From: Chara braunii
Taxonomy: Eukaryota; Streptophyta; Charophyceae; Charales; Characeae
DNA length: 39,983 bases
NCBI GenBank assembly: GCA_003427395.1
Contig: BFEA01000604.1
Span: 629,804 to 669,786, forward strand
Reading direction: 5' to 3'
The notes below the pieces were generated by a model. That model ran no database searches and was not told the origin of the DNA. It was given only the letters and a program-made list of their open reading frames with translations. Of this stretch, positions 1 through 9,611 are shown piece after piece; position 1 is the first letter of the stretch; the number at the start of each line of letters is the position of its first letter. The translations under genes and the position numbers were made by a program.

Positions 1-151
1 ACTCAGATCAGATAGTCATCCCACTCAGCCAAATGTAAACCAAACCACGAGGGTAAGTACTCTCACCATCCCAAGTTATTTCCCATAAGATAGTACTTGA
101 GTCTTCAGATAATTCATCCCTTAAACCCAACTTACATATGACACAAATGCT

Positions 152-732
152 GGACCATTCGGTTTGAAAACAATGTTCAGCGTGCCTTTAGGATATACAC
201 GAACATGTTGCACTACTAATGTTATCTTCTTTGGGAATTTGACTAGACCATTTGGCTTGGAAACAATGCCTATTTAATAACTCTCTGACTTTGTTATCAG
301 AAGAAGATGCACATATGGGCAGGGGACTGAACCATTCGGCTTGGAAATAATGATTAGCTTGGCCAGTCTATTTTCAATTATATTTCGTAATTTTCCTTCT
401 CTGCTTAGTGATATGGTTTAACGTCGGGCCATTCGGCTTGGAAACAATGCCCAACTGTCAGTTCGCATGCAAATATATGTAAAATACTTCCATTTATACT
501 TAGGTTGTACTTATGTGCTTGGTTTTCAGGCTAAGCCATTCAACTTACAAACAATGTCTGGCCTTAGACCAAAAATCCTCCCTCAGAATGAAACAAGAAA
601 ACCCTTTCACATCAGGCAAACCCTCATAAAATTAAACATTGCAACCAAGCCATTCAGCTTAGAAACAATGTCAGGCCCTTCAGAAAACAGTCAAATAAAC
701 ACAACCCTGAGCCATTCAACTTAGAAACAATG
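152..732. repeat. Seven-copy short interspersed motif array inside the LTR
   Basis: A motif of about 23 bp, core ATTCGGCTTGGAAACAATG, recurs at about 152, 246, 329, 427, 534, 648 and 709. Spacing is irregular (61-114 bp). The first four copies keep the CGGYTTG form and the last three read CAACTTA or CAGCTTA. The array is repeated in the right LTR. All copies point the same way. The sequence between copies is not repeated, so this is not a simple tandem repeat. A regulatory or structural role is possible but unproven. Confidence 0.75.
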
Positions 733-1454
733 CTCAACCCTTGGTTGACCAGGTCAAACTCATGTAGTCTGCCTTCTTCCCACCTTTCCCCAGTTCATCC
801 CCTTAGTCTGCTTTCAGTCAAAGTAAAAAAATTGAAACTTGAGCTTCACTCTTATACCTTCTTTCCATTCATTCTGATTATGTCCTGAACAAAAAGCAAG
901 AATCATAGGGACAGTCTCATGCATACACCAACCAAACTTAATGAGGGATAGACAAACATGGGTGATATGGGGTCATACAGATGGGAAGATAATATACCTC
1001 ATGGTTCCCTGCCTCCGCAACCTCGCCTAGGTTTCGGCAGGGCTCCCGCAATCGGTGGGTGGACTCCCCACAGAGTCTTGACGTGGTCCTACGGGTTGCA
1101 ATCTCACCTACCGCCTTCCTCTCGTAACCAACAGACTAGACTTCGAGTGAGAAGGGCAGAAAGAGGATGGTTTAGGACTTAAAGATCCAAGGAGGGTACA
1201 CTCAGACTCGCAAGAAAGGGCCTTGGTTCCTTGATGTGCCCGAGGGCCCCGCAATGATGGCCAAACTGTAGCAGCTTGATCAAATATGAAGTCAAACTGT
1301 TGAAGTCAACTCCCTGATGCCCTTTTCAGATCGCCACAATGACCCCTCTTCATAGTCTATCCATCCCTCTAAGTTCCTACACCTCTCCTTAGTCCCTCCG
1401 CCACTACACAGCAGCCTGCGCCAGCCAGCGACATCCAATAGCAGTCTGCACAGT

Positions 1455-1660
1455 ATGCAGCAGTGTGCAGTAGTGTGCAGCAGCGTGCAGCAACAGTTTG
1501 TGCACAATCAACAACAGCAATTTGTACACCACTAACAACAGCCCGCAGTAGTGCGCAACAACATGCATCAGTGTGCAGCAGCCGGCCCGCAATATGCAGC
1601 AACTACAGTTGCCAGTAGCAGTTTGTACATAGCAGTATGCAACAGCTGACCCGCACAGTT
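1455..1660. repeat. CAG-rich 10-bp minisatellite-like tract in the LTR
   Basis: Degenerate repeats of about 10 bp of the form CAGCAGTGTG occur around 1458-1495 and again near 1555-1605. The homologous tract in the right LTR is about 20165-20350. The cysteine-rich minus-strand reading frames here are by-products of the repeat. Confidence 0.6.
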
Positions 1661-2534
1661 TGCCACAACTTAGCAAGCAAGTTTTCAGTCCCTGTGGCGT
1701 GCGTCCTGTTTCTTCTCTTAATAATCCTGACCAGCACCTCGACCGGCCGGTAAGTCTCCAACTCCACAACCAGCCTCACATCATCTGTCACGGTGAGCCT
1801 CGCTCCTACCCAGCGGGCTGGTAACTCTGGTGTGACGCACAGGATACTGGTAGCACGACAACCAACATACAGGGCAGAGCAACAGTCCCCCGAACACACG
1901 ATCTGCGGATGGACCCCAAAGCAGCGAAGCAGCGGAGCGTCGGCCGTACCACACAGCGACTGGTACAAACCGCGCCTTGCTGCAGTCCCTCCTTCTCCAC
2001 TCATAGCTCCGCAGCTGTAGTACTCAATAACCCGCACAACCCCTGGCCTGAGGCACAATGGCTACGGTTCCAACGACAGACAGGCCCAAGAATGGTCTGT
2101 GTCCTCTCTGAAGCGAAACAGCAGTGTGGACCAAAGTGTATGCGGGTGCCGACCGTGTAACCCACTGCCAAAAACCCTTACATGCCATCACAACTCGTAT
2201 TCATATCGGAAACGAAAACCAGATGACCTCTCCCCCTTTGTGCTCACCTCATGACACCTACCTTACCTGCTAACCGCTGCGCTGCTCCAGCCAGGCTCCC
2301 CGTCCGACAATCTCTCTCGCTCGACGATCGTCTCCTGCTCCATCCCTTTCACTTCGTACCCGCGCTTTCCCCACAACATCCCCCTCGACTCATTTCACTT
2401 TCTCCTCTTCATGCCTACTACACACTCTTCCTTCAGCTTTCCTTCCCTTTATCTTGTCTTCACTCTCGACTTCTGGCTTCCGTTCCTACATGAACCTGGA
2501 TGGAGTCCCGACCAAGTGAACATGAAGCCAAGTG

Positions 2535-2547
2535 TTATATATATAAT
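2535..2547 (-). promoter_or_regulatory. Candidate TATA box in the LTR (minus strand)
   Basis: The minus strand reads ATTATATATATAA, a good TATA-like element about halfway along the LTR. The equivalent site in the right LTR (21255-21267) reads ATTACATATACAA. The right copy is the one that would drive element transcription, so its promoter looks weakened. This is inference from sequence alone; no transcription start is visible. Confidence 0.2.
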
Positions 2548-3938
2548 GCCGGCCAGAGCTTAGACTAACAAAAGGAGCGGTGAAGTTATCTCGAGGGGAT
2601 CAATACTGCAGAGGCAAACATAACACTTTGTGACCGCGCGACCACTTGCTACCTAAGGTCGATAGTGACGAGGATCGATACGACCGCCTTCAACTATGAA
2701 GGAGCGACAATTGTTTCGGGCCGGAGGAGGCAATCATTATGGCCACAAGGGCGGTCGTGATCACAAGCACAACAACTGCGCGAAGCACGTGGTGATGGCA
2801 AGCTTCAATCACAACCCTTACTCCAGTGTTCGTCTAATGAGCAACGCAAGAATGTATCTTCTGTTAACACACGGAAAGATACCTGCCATTTTCACGGTTC
2901 ATTCCTTTTGCGCAGCGACTATCCTCCTTTTGTCCGAACCTGGCCGAGAGCTCGGTCAAATACGTACAAACTGAACTCTTAGTTCGAGCAACCCAAGCCT
3001 CACGAACAGGAATCCAGGACGAGCAATTCGAGGACGGTCTCGATGAGGATAGCCCGCATGTCGACCGTGGAAGGAAGAGCGAGGGGGATGGGTGGACCGG
3101 GATTTCAATCACCACAACATAAGACCAGAATCAGGCTCAAGACTACGATCTACACTACGCTGCGGTCCCATTCCCACACTTATTAGACATGCAAACGAAA
3201 GTGAATCTTCCGCTCCAACTCGGGTAAGTTCATTATTTTTTTACAACCTCTCCCACGCGTAGTTCTCAGCTCAATAGCCTCGAATCTAACCACTAACTCC
3301 TCAGTCTAACTTGACCACCAGACTCGCCCGCCATCAAAACCCCCAAACCGTATTTTTCCTCACCCATTTTCATGAAGAATCGATCAAGTGTTTACGATAG
3401 TTGTTTCCTTCATCTTTTTCTCTCACGATACTATCACGCAGCTCTTGTTCTTCGTATCTCGAAATCTACTCGTTAGCGCCAGAAACTAACCTCGCAAACA
3501 GATTTGCCTTGGCAAAAAAACGGGGAATCCCATCCCACTCTGCAATAAACGATCTAGGCTTGGCTGAGTTATGACGATTTCGCTCTCCATCTCTTTTTCC
3601 TCCTTTCGCCATACCTCCGCGCACGCCCTCTTCTTCCTCCCTCCCTATCCGCTATCCTAACTCTAAAACCAACTACATCATGCAGCTCGCCCTACCCAAA
3701 TCCCTCAGGATCACCTCTTCCCTCATCAAAAACCTTGGAAGGTCGAGGTTCCAAGGGTTCGGTTGTTCGCCGATGAAAGTGGTAAACTCATTGCCGTGTC
3801 AGACGAGTAATCTCTGACCTTAAGTTAGGCTGGATGAAGAAGCAAATAAGAAAGAAAGGCCAATTAAGATCAAAGAAAGTAGTAAACTAATGACCAAATA
3901 CACACAAATAGGTGCAAACTCCATAAACCAATCACACT

Positions 3939-3992
3939 TACGAATAAAGCAAATAATTGACCCATCATGTCATCTAGATAAACAGAAAAGAC
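3939..3992 (-). pseudogene. nad4L: Mitochondrial nad4L fragment
   Basis: About 18 codons read [18 protein letters not shown], a conserved stretch of NADH dehydrogenase subunit 4L, a membrane subunit of respiratory complex I. The match starts directly after the atp1 fragment and stops at 3939, after which the reading frame no longer resembles the family. Only an internal piece is present, so it has no function here. It is part of the mitochondrial mosaic in the left LTR. Confidence 0.75.
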
Positions 3993-4178
3993 TAACGCAC
4001 CCGCTTCTGAAAGAATTTTCACTAATTGTGCTACGGTCGAACGCTTCTGACCAATTGCTACATACACACAATACAGCTTTTCTTTCTCAGAGGCACCTTT
4101 TGCATTGATCTGCTTCTGATTCAATATAGTATCAATAGCTATAGCAGTCTTACCTGTTTGTCTATCTCCAATAATAAG
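3993..4178 (-). pseudogene. atp1: Mitochondrial atp1 fragment (ATP synthase F1 alpha)
   Basis: About 62 codons match the nucleotide-binding part of the mitochondrial F1-ATPase alpha subunit. They include the Walker A motif GDRQTGKT (4169-4146), then [17 protein letters not shown] and later [19 protein letters not shown], ending at SEAGAL. Complete alpha subunits are about 500 residues, so this is a small internal piece. It joins cox1 sequence on one side and nad4L on the other, which is not an arrangement a single transcript would give. The fragment keeps an open frame, suggesting the transfer is not very old. Confidence 0.92.
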
Positions 4179-4183
4179 TTAAT

Positions 4184-4270
4184 GTTGTTATTTGTTTCTT
4201 TGATGGCTGGAAGTTCTTCAAAGGTATGAAAAGCTGGAGGACTTTGTTCGAGTAAATTCGTAGATGTTGT
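4184..4270 (-). pseudogene. cox1: Mitochondrial cox1 C-terminal fragment
   Basis: About 29 codons include QSPPAFHTFEELPAIKE, the characteristic C-terminal tail of plant and algal cytochrome c oxidase subunit 1. The frame upstream (to about 4366) encodes a hydrophobic stretch that I cannot assign securely to cox1. It abuts the atp1 fragment with only a few bases between. Confidence 0.8.
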
Positions 4271-4386
4271 ATTTAAGGTAAACAACAAGTTCCAAATAAT
4301 GGGAACTACCCAATAATAAATAAGAAAAAAAACCAACAAGAAAGAAATTACACTCAAATAGAACAATTTTGTCTAGTACACTAGGC

Positions 4387-4488
4387 ACGAAGTGCTATTG
4401 TTTTTTGAACAAGCGATGGTTATTTGATAAGGTTTTTAATGATTTCATAGCTAAATCATTTTTATGTTTTGGGTATGAAGTTTCTTTG
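4387..4488 (+). pseudogene. nad5: Mitochondrial nad5 fragment
   Basis: About 34 codons on the plus strand, including FLNKRWLFDKVFNDFIAKSF followed by FGYEVS, match the C-terminal region of NADH dehydrogenase subunit 5 of complex I. The orientation is opposite to the other three mitochondrial pieces. The match runs right up to the breakpoint at 4490 where LTR sequence resumes. Confidence 0.82.
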
Positions 4489-5782
4489 AATGTCCTTCCT
4501 TCACTGCGCCCGAGTTCGCTATCCCGCCATCTCTACTGTCGAACGCACCCGGCCCCAATCTGTGCCCACGTTATTTTTCACTTCCTTATCCTCTTTTGTT
4601 TCCCTCTTCCTCCAGTCCCGCCCCTGATGCTTACCCAGATCAGCGTTCGTCGCCCCTTCACGCCCGTTTTCCACTGTGCCATACGTATGCACTACCCCGT
4701 GCATTTTCACGGGTACTTACTGATGTAGACTGAGGGACGGTGGTCAAGGGAATCAAACACTCGACAGACATTGTACCCGTTGGCCCGACTAGCACAGAGG
4801 ACCGGTGCCCTCCAGCGAGCAGTCTATGCGGGTGTCAATCCGTTGGTAAGCTGGACGGCGTCGGGTCTGCCGCCAGGTGAGGCAGACAACCTATAGCCTA
4901 CAATCTGACCTTCTACCGACTTTGCTTTACCTGCCTGTGCCTGTAGCTGCGTTGCCTTGCCTTGCCTTCGCAGCCTTCCGCCACAATGCACGATCCTACG
5001 ACCTCGGGAGCTTAAGAGCCCCAGCCTAGTATGGGGAAGACTCCGAGGGATTCCAACTACCGGGCTGTTGGCTCTACCCCCTGCCATTGTACCCAACTCG
5101 ACGCGAACTGAGCCTGTCGGATCAACAACCGGTCTTGGATCCGGCCCCAGGTGGAACAAAACAGAAAAATAAAACAAACTGCTCCTGCCATGCGGGCCCG
5201 TGGTCGGCCCCCCCTTAATAAAAAGAAAAGGGGATAGTCCCATGGGACCCTCAACCCTTCTGCCCCTCTAATGCTCCATCGCGCCCATGCTGCCACCTGC
5301 TGGCGTCGATCCTCGTACCTCCGCCGTGATAGTCCAGTGCTGTAAGTTATAGGGCTAAGCCCAAGCCTGGTACCAACACGCGCGGGATCCAATATCAAAT
5401 GGTGCAACGTTGGCGCTCAAAACACATAGGGCCATATTTCTAGCTGCGATCAACCCACCACTACTAGGCATCCCCGCCGGCTAGCACCCACTACGCCGTG
5501 GCCACAACACACGCCAAACCTACTGCCAGTCAAGCGCGGTAAACGAAGGCCAGACCTTTTTACTCCTTAATCTAATCAGTAAACAAAACAAAACTGAATA
5601 TTTATGCTGGCGTCATGTCCAAGGGGAGAAATCATACGTGCGCCTTAAAACTGCGCGCCCACTCACTTTCTATTCTGGTCAATCATCCTGTCAATATAAG
5701 CCACAAACTCAGTTGCGCCTCAAGCGGCATACTTAGACTTTAAACCAAACTTATTTTCTCTTACTTGCAAAAACCAGGGCGG

Positions 5783-5811
5783 ATACCCTTGTCAGGGTAT
5801 TCGCGCCGATA
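5783..5811 (-). other. LTR-terminal hairpin at the inner end of the left LTR
   Basis: ATACCCTTGTCAGGGTAT (5783-5800) is a 7-bp perfect stem with a 4-base loop, about 11 bases inside the LTR terminus. It is identical in the right LTR (23793-23810). Terminal inverted structures are plausible integrase or packaging signals, but that is inference. Confidence 0.45.
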
Positions 5812-5944
5812 GCTTACCAGACCATATCGCAAAATCAAAAAGCTACAAATCCATCCAAATCCCCAAATGCTAACGGGAAAGGAACCAATCCGATTAGCCA
5901 ACAGACGCAGGGTTGAGGCCTCCAACAATCCAAGCCCTTATAAC

Positions 5945-6011
5945 TATATGCCGCCAGGGTTTCAACCTGGGTCTCCATTGCCCTGACACTAGGACGCCGG
6001 TGTACTGGACA
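5945..6011 (-). other. tRNA-like (possible SINE or tRNA-derived) sequence
   Basis: The minus strand forms a good T-arm (CCAGG, loop TTGAAAC, CCTGG at 5970-5954) with a B-box-like GGTTGAAACCC, preceded by CCTAGTGTCAGG, which resembles a D-arm or A box. Acceptor-stem pairing is poor, so it is not a functional tRNA. A tRNA-derived repeat head or decayed tRNA is the best guess. Confidence 0.25.
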
Positions 6012-6315
6012 TATATACTACAACATAAGTCTCAGTGGCCCCTCTTAACCGTCCTCTCCCCTTCATCCTAGACAAACGCCGACTTCTCGTTAAGTATCCT
6101 TGGTCTCTACCCTGCAAGCAGGACTTTAACCAAGGACGCGGGCCCTAACCGAGACCTTAGAACGTATTTCGCCTTCTTCCAACAATTCTCACAATCAAGC
6201 ATATATATATATAAATCTTATCTCCATACACCTCCTGTCGTCTAGTACAGGAAGGCTAGGTCTCCATCTTGGCCCACCGTAGTCTGGGTGATCATGCCAG
6301 ATCTACGGCCCACCG

Positions 6316-6382
6316 TGTTTGTTAGTTTAGCGGTAGTGCCCTCACAGGTTGTGCCACGATAGGTTTTTTCTCCTGATAAACA
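6316..6382 (+). other. Second tRNA-like sequence, opposite strand
   Basis: TGTTTGT and ATAAACA at the two ends can pair over 7 positions, one of them a G-U. The segment TTAGTTTAGCGGTAGTG looks like a D-arm with an A box. The T-arm is badly degraded by a run of T, and I cannot place a proper anticodon arm. It is a weak call. Confidence 0.2.
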
Positions 6383-7792
6383 TTCAATCAAGACTCAGAA
6401 AGACTCGACTCGACTCCTGTCCCATGTCGGTTCGCAGGAGTAAAACCCTCCTAGGTGGCCACACCCCTTGAAGTCTTTACTTCCTTGGCACGACGTAGGC
6501 CCGTTGTTCAGGTTACGCCGATCAACAGCCGACACTAGGGGTTGCGCCCTAGTGATGCTAAACTTTACCGTTAGCTTGGTATTCTCATGAATGTCCGAAG
6601 ACTAGCACAAGTGGTTGGACGGTGTGTCGCAACAAAACAGGCCTACTGCGGGACTACGCAAAGGTCAGTCACACATAAAAGGTATTTACCAGTCCCCTGT
6701 GAGACAACACAGAGAAACACGGCAACCTCTCTACATTCACAAAACAAGATCACCGCCAGATTCATAAGGCCGGGACTGTCCTACTTGATCAGAGCAAGAA
6801 AGCCACACATCCCAGTGACATCTCCCGAATGAACCTATTTGCGGCCTCTTAAGAATTTCCAACAATGGCCAAGCAAAAACACGGTTCTTTTTGTCAGACT
6901 TTATCATTCAAACTCAACTTACCATGCCATTAAATCTATTAATCATCCATCATACAAAGGAGGTTTCACTCAATAGGTCTCCCAACCATCCCTCTCTCTC
7001 TAGGATGAACTTCCACACGACCTCTCATTAAAACATCTTCCCTCTCGGAAGACGAGTCTTCCAACAAGCAAAGGACTGCCTTCTCATAAAAGACGCCTCT
7101 ACCATAAAGCAATTCAAACCGAGAGACCAACTTATGGGTCCTCACCACAACTCAACAATAAACATTTGGCATGGCAAGCATTCGAGTCTCAAAGACTCAC
7201 AAATCCCTTAGGATTCTCACACTTTCACAAAAACAGACTGCACTTCCTCCCCTTATACCCGGCCCCATCACCCGCCCGTGGGCAGATCACATTCATTCCC
7301 ATTCACAGAATACATGGCACACAAGATGCCTCTCATACATCTTTATCACAAAACCATCATACATCAGGATAAACCACACATGTGAGAGTGAGTGTGATCG
7401 TCATATACAAAGAGTAGTCTCAAATAACACTCAACTCAAAAACACACTTAGGATGAGATATCTCATCCAAAAACACATATAAAGGTCAAGGTTTATGACT
7501 TACTTGGGACTACCCAAGTCACTCTCGATATAGTACATGGCCAATTACTTTATCAAAAATGTAGCCGAAATGTACACTGGTTCTGGAAGTCAAAGTCAAA
7601 ACATATACACACTGATACTCAATGGGAATCATACGCTGTAATCCCCTATATGTACATCTTACAACGTAAATGTCCCATTCCTGACAATAATAAGACAAAA
7701 CCAACCATACAACTAAATATCTAATCTAATATATGTCACTCAGCTCTGTCTGCAATATCCTAGTGGCTATCTATACCTAGGTAAACCAGTCC

Positions 7793-8326
7793 CTACTCAC
7801 TCATCTCCTCCTCGTTTTGCCTATATAACTGTGCCCTACCCCCATCAACAGATCTCTCTACCACTCGGCCCTGCCTATCATACATCTTCCCTGCATTCTC
7901 TGAGACTTTCCCTTCTGCCTTGTCCTTGAGGAACTTAGGGCACTCGAGGGCCCAATGTATGCCCTTCTTGCAAAAGAAGCAGAGCTGATCAACCTTCCTC
8001 TTGAACTTATTTTTCCTTGGCTGGGGTGGAGGTGATGATGGGGATCCCACCAAGGTGCTGGCGACCTCCTGCTGCTCAGTCTAAGGAGCTCGCTCCCCAG
8101 AACCAGATCCAGTAGCCCAAGATCCCAGCCTACTCCTCAGATCACCTACCTTTGACACATACTCAGGCGTATCCAATCTTTGAGGCCTGCTTTCTCGCCT
8201 TTCCTCCGACACCATCACAGGCAGCCTCTCGATTACAGTCTCAGCACCCAACTCTGGCATAGGTATGCTTGCTTCTTTCTGCATGGTGTCTAGCGCCTCA
8301 AGGAGCACACCCATGGGCCCCTCCAT
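7793..8326 (-). pseudogene. Element A ORF2, C-terminal part with CCHC zinc knuckle
   Basis: This is the last part of the ORF downstream of pol. A CCHC knuckle, CFFCKKGIHWALEC (7981-7940, C-x2-C-x4-H-x4-C), follows a basic stretch and is followed by about 50 charged residues to the stop. Such knuckles are typical of the nucleocapsid part of retrotransposon Gag and bind element RNA. The same frame is interrupted by a TAG at 8083-8081. Its position at the C-terminus of a long ORF with a capsid-like segment at the other end argues for a Gag rather than an unrelated zinc protein. Confidence 0.75.
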
Positions 8327-8505
8327 CGATCCCTGTGCAGGCTCACTTGTGGGCCCCTGTGGTCCCTCTTCACTTGGTAGTCTAACTTTGTCGGTGCCCT
8401 GAACACGAAGGCTTCCTTTTCAACCTCCCTTTTTGCCTTAGCCTCTTCTGGCCGCAGGTTGACCCTTCCAAGGGGTGGTCCTTGTGAAGGTCCCGCCTCA
8501 GACGG

Positions 8506-8814
8506 CTACCCAAATCCTTGAGCCGCCTGTCCTTGAACGTCGTACCGCACTCCTTCCGTTTGATCCACTACCTTCGTGGGTGTCCCTTCCTTATTCCTTT
8601 CTTCCAGCAAGCTCTGAATAATGGCGGTCTGGCTGGCCGCCAATGCCTTGAGGTCCTGGATCTCTGCCTCCAACGCTTCTATGCGCACCCCATGACCTTC
8701 TTCCTTTGCCTTCTTTCCTGCCAGGTCTCCCTCCAACATCAGGTACCTATCAAAGCTTGTCCTGGCTAGAAATCGAATTCTCCGATCCGGAGTCTCCTCA
8801 GCCTGTCTGGCCAC
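8506..8814 (-). pseudogene. Element A ORF2, coiled-coil segment
   Basis: About 100 codons rich in E, K, A and L, with a heptad-like run (EALEAEIQDLKALAASQTAI) suggesting a coiled coil, so this part may mediate assembly of the Gag-like protein. The frame ends at a TAG (8508-8506). Readable sequence of similar character continues beyond it, then shifts frame to join the segment ending at 7793. Upstream the frame differs from that of 8920-9471. Confidence 0.6.
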
Positions 8815-8919
8815 CCTGAAACCTGCCCTTGTAGGCGACGCGAGTCCTTCGGTCCTTTGTTCAAAGAACTCTTTCTACAAGTCTGGAATTCTTGGGGCCT
8901 TGGCTGGTGCGTCGGGTGG

Positions 8920-9471
8920 TCAGTCAGGAAGCCTCCCTGCCGCCTCTAGGCTCTGCCTTTCCTGCCATATCTCCTCCAATCGTATGCCTACCCTGGTCCT
9001 CTTCTCCTCAGCAGTTTCTCGAGGACGCGTTCTCCCCGCTATAGGGCGGATAGCACCTGGTGGGGCCTCAGGTGGTACCTCTGTTGGCGGCGGATGGGGC
9101 TCCTGCATCGGTTCTTCCCTTAGAACCTCCTCCAAATCAGGGTGTTCAGTAGCGTGCGCTGCCAAATACCTATCTATTGTAGAGTCTGCCTCCTTCCTCC
9201 AATCTGTCTCTTCCAACCCCGTCTCTACCCTCACCTCAGGTGACTGAATCAGATTTGGAGGTGGTGATGGCGCCTCTCCTCGTTGAGGCTCCCTACCCTC
9301 TTCCTGAACATCCATTGGCTCGGCCTCCACTTCCGGAGACGGGGCTGACTGCTGCGGAGGGGTATCCTCTCTTATCTTGATCACCTCTTCTTTTTGCCGT
9401 TCTCTCTGGACGCGGGGCCCGGCTTCCTGACCTTCAATGGACTGGGGCACCTCCCATTGCGATGCGTCCAA
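8920..9471 (-). pseudogene. Element A ORF2, acidic proline-rich linker
   Basis: About 180 codons rich in E, P, R and Q, with no recognised domain. It lies between the capsid-like segment and the coiled coil and is probably a flexible linker. It opens with a non-ATG codon because it continues from the upstream segment by a frameshift near 9480; the start given is only the edge of the open frame. Confidence 0.6.
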
Positions 9472-9611
9472 GTGTGCTTCCAGGCTCTGTAGGGAACCCC
9501 TGCCAGTGCGGCCTCCTCTGACACCTATTGCGGAGACCCCTGTAGTCTCCCCTCAGTGAAAGGCTGAAATGCTATCGGGCGCATTCCACACTCCGGATAC
9601 ATGCCTGGCTC

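Larger units (their letters stand above)
3738..4490. other. Mosaic nuclear insertion of mitochondrial DNA (NUMT) in the left LTR
   Basis: The left LTR has about 753 bp that the right LTR lacks. In their place the right copy has 15 bases (22463-22477). The insert is AT-rich and contains recognisable pieces of four mitochondrial genes: nad4L, atp1 and cox1 on the minus strand and nad5 on the plus strand, each truncated and abutting its neighbour. The nad5 piece ends at the right breakpoint. The first 100 bases (3738-3840) and 4271-4386 are not assigned. Replacement of a few bases by joined fragments is what end-joining repair with organelle filler DNA produces. Confidence 0.85.
1..5811 (-). mobile_element. 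Left long direct repeat: 3' LTR of giant Ty3-like element A (partial)
   Basis: Position 1 aligns with 17741 and 5811 with 23821, in the same orientation and order, so this is one of two long direct repeats flanking a pol-bearing internal region. Because pol reads on the minus strand, this copy is the 3' LTR and continues beyond the window start. At its inner edge the minus strand reads TATCGGCGCGAATACCC, against TGTCGGCACAAATACCC in the other copy, so the canonical TG has become TA here. Without its 753-bp mitochondrial insert this copy is about 5.06 kb. No convincing ORF is conserved between the copies. The outer end and target-site duplication lie outside the window. Confidence 0.82.
5812..7792. 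other. Gene-free region of element A between ORF2 and the 3' LTR
   Basis: No coding segment is supported. The stretch holds tRNA-like sequences near 5945-6011 and 6316-6382, a short TA tract near 6201, and a perfect 8-bp hairpin at 6533-6554 (CACTAGGG, loop GTTGCG, CCCTAGTG). I see no clear polypurine tract on the minus strand next to the LTR at 5811, where one is expected. Part of the stretch may be a nested insertion. Confidence 0.55.

Noticed and set aside
152-732. CRISPR-like array
   Set aside because: Repeats are degenerate, spacing varies from 61 to 114 bp and the genome is eukaryotic; no cas genes.
1292-2058. Cysteine-rich minus-strand frames in the LTR
   Set aside because: They come from the CAG-rich minisatellite and are not maintained as the same frame in the other LTR.
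4519-4710. Short minus-strand frame present in both LTRs (also 22506-22697)
   Set aside because: Conserved only as far as the surrounding LTR DNA is; 63 codons with no recognisable motif.
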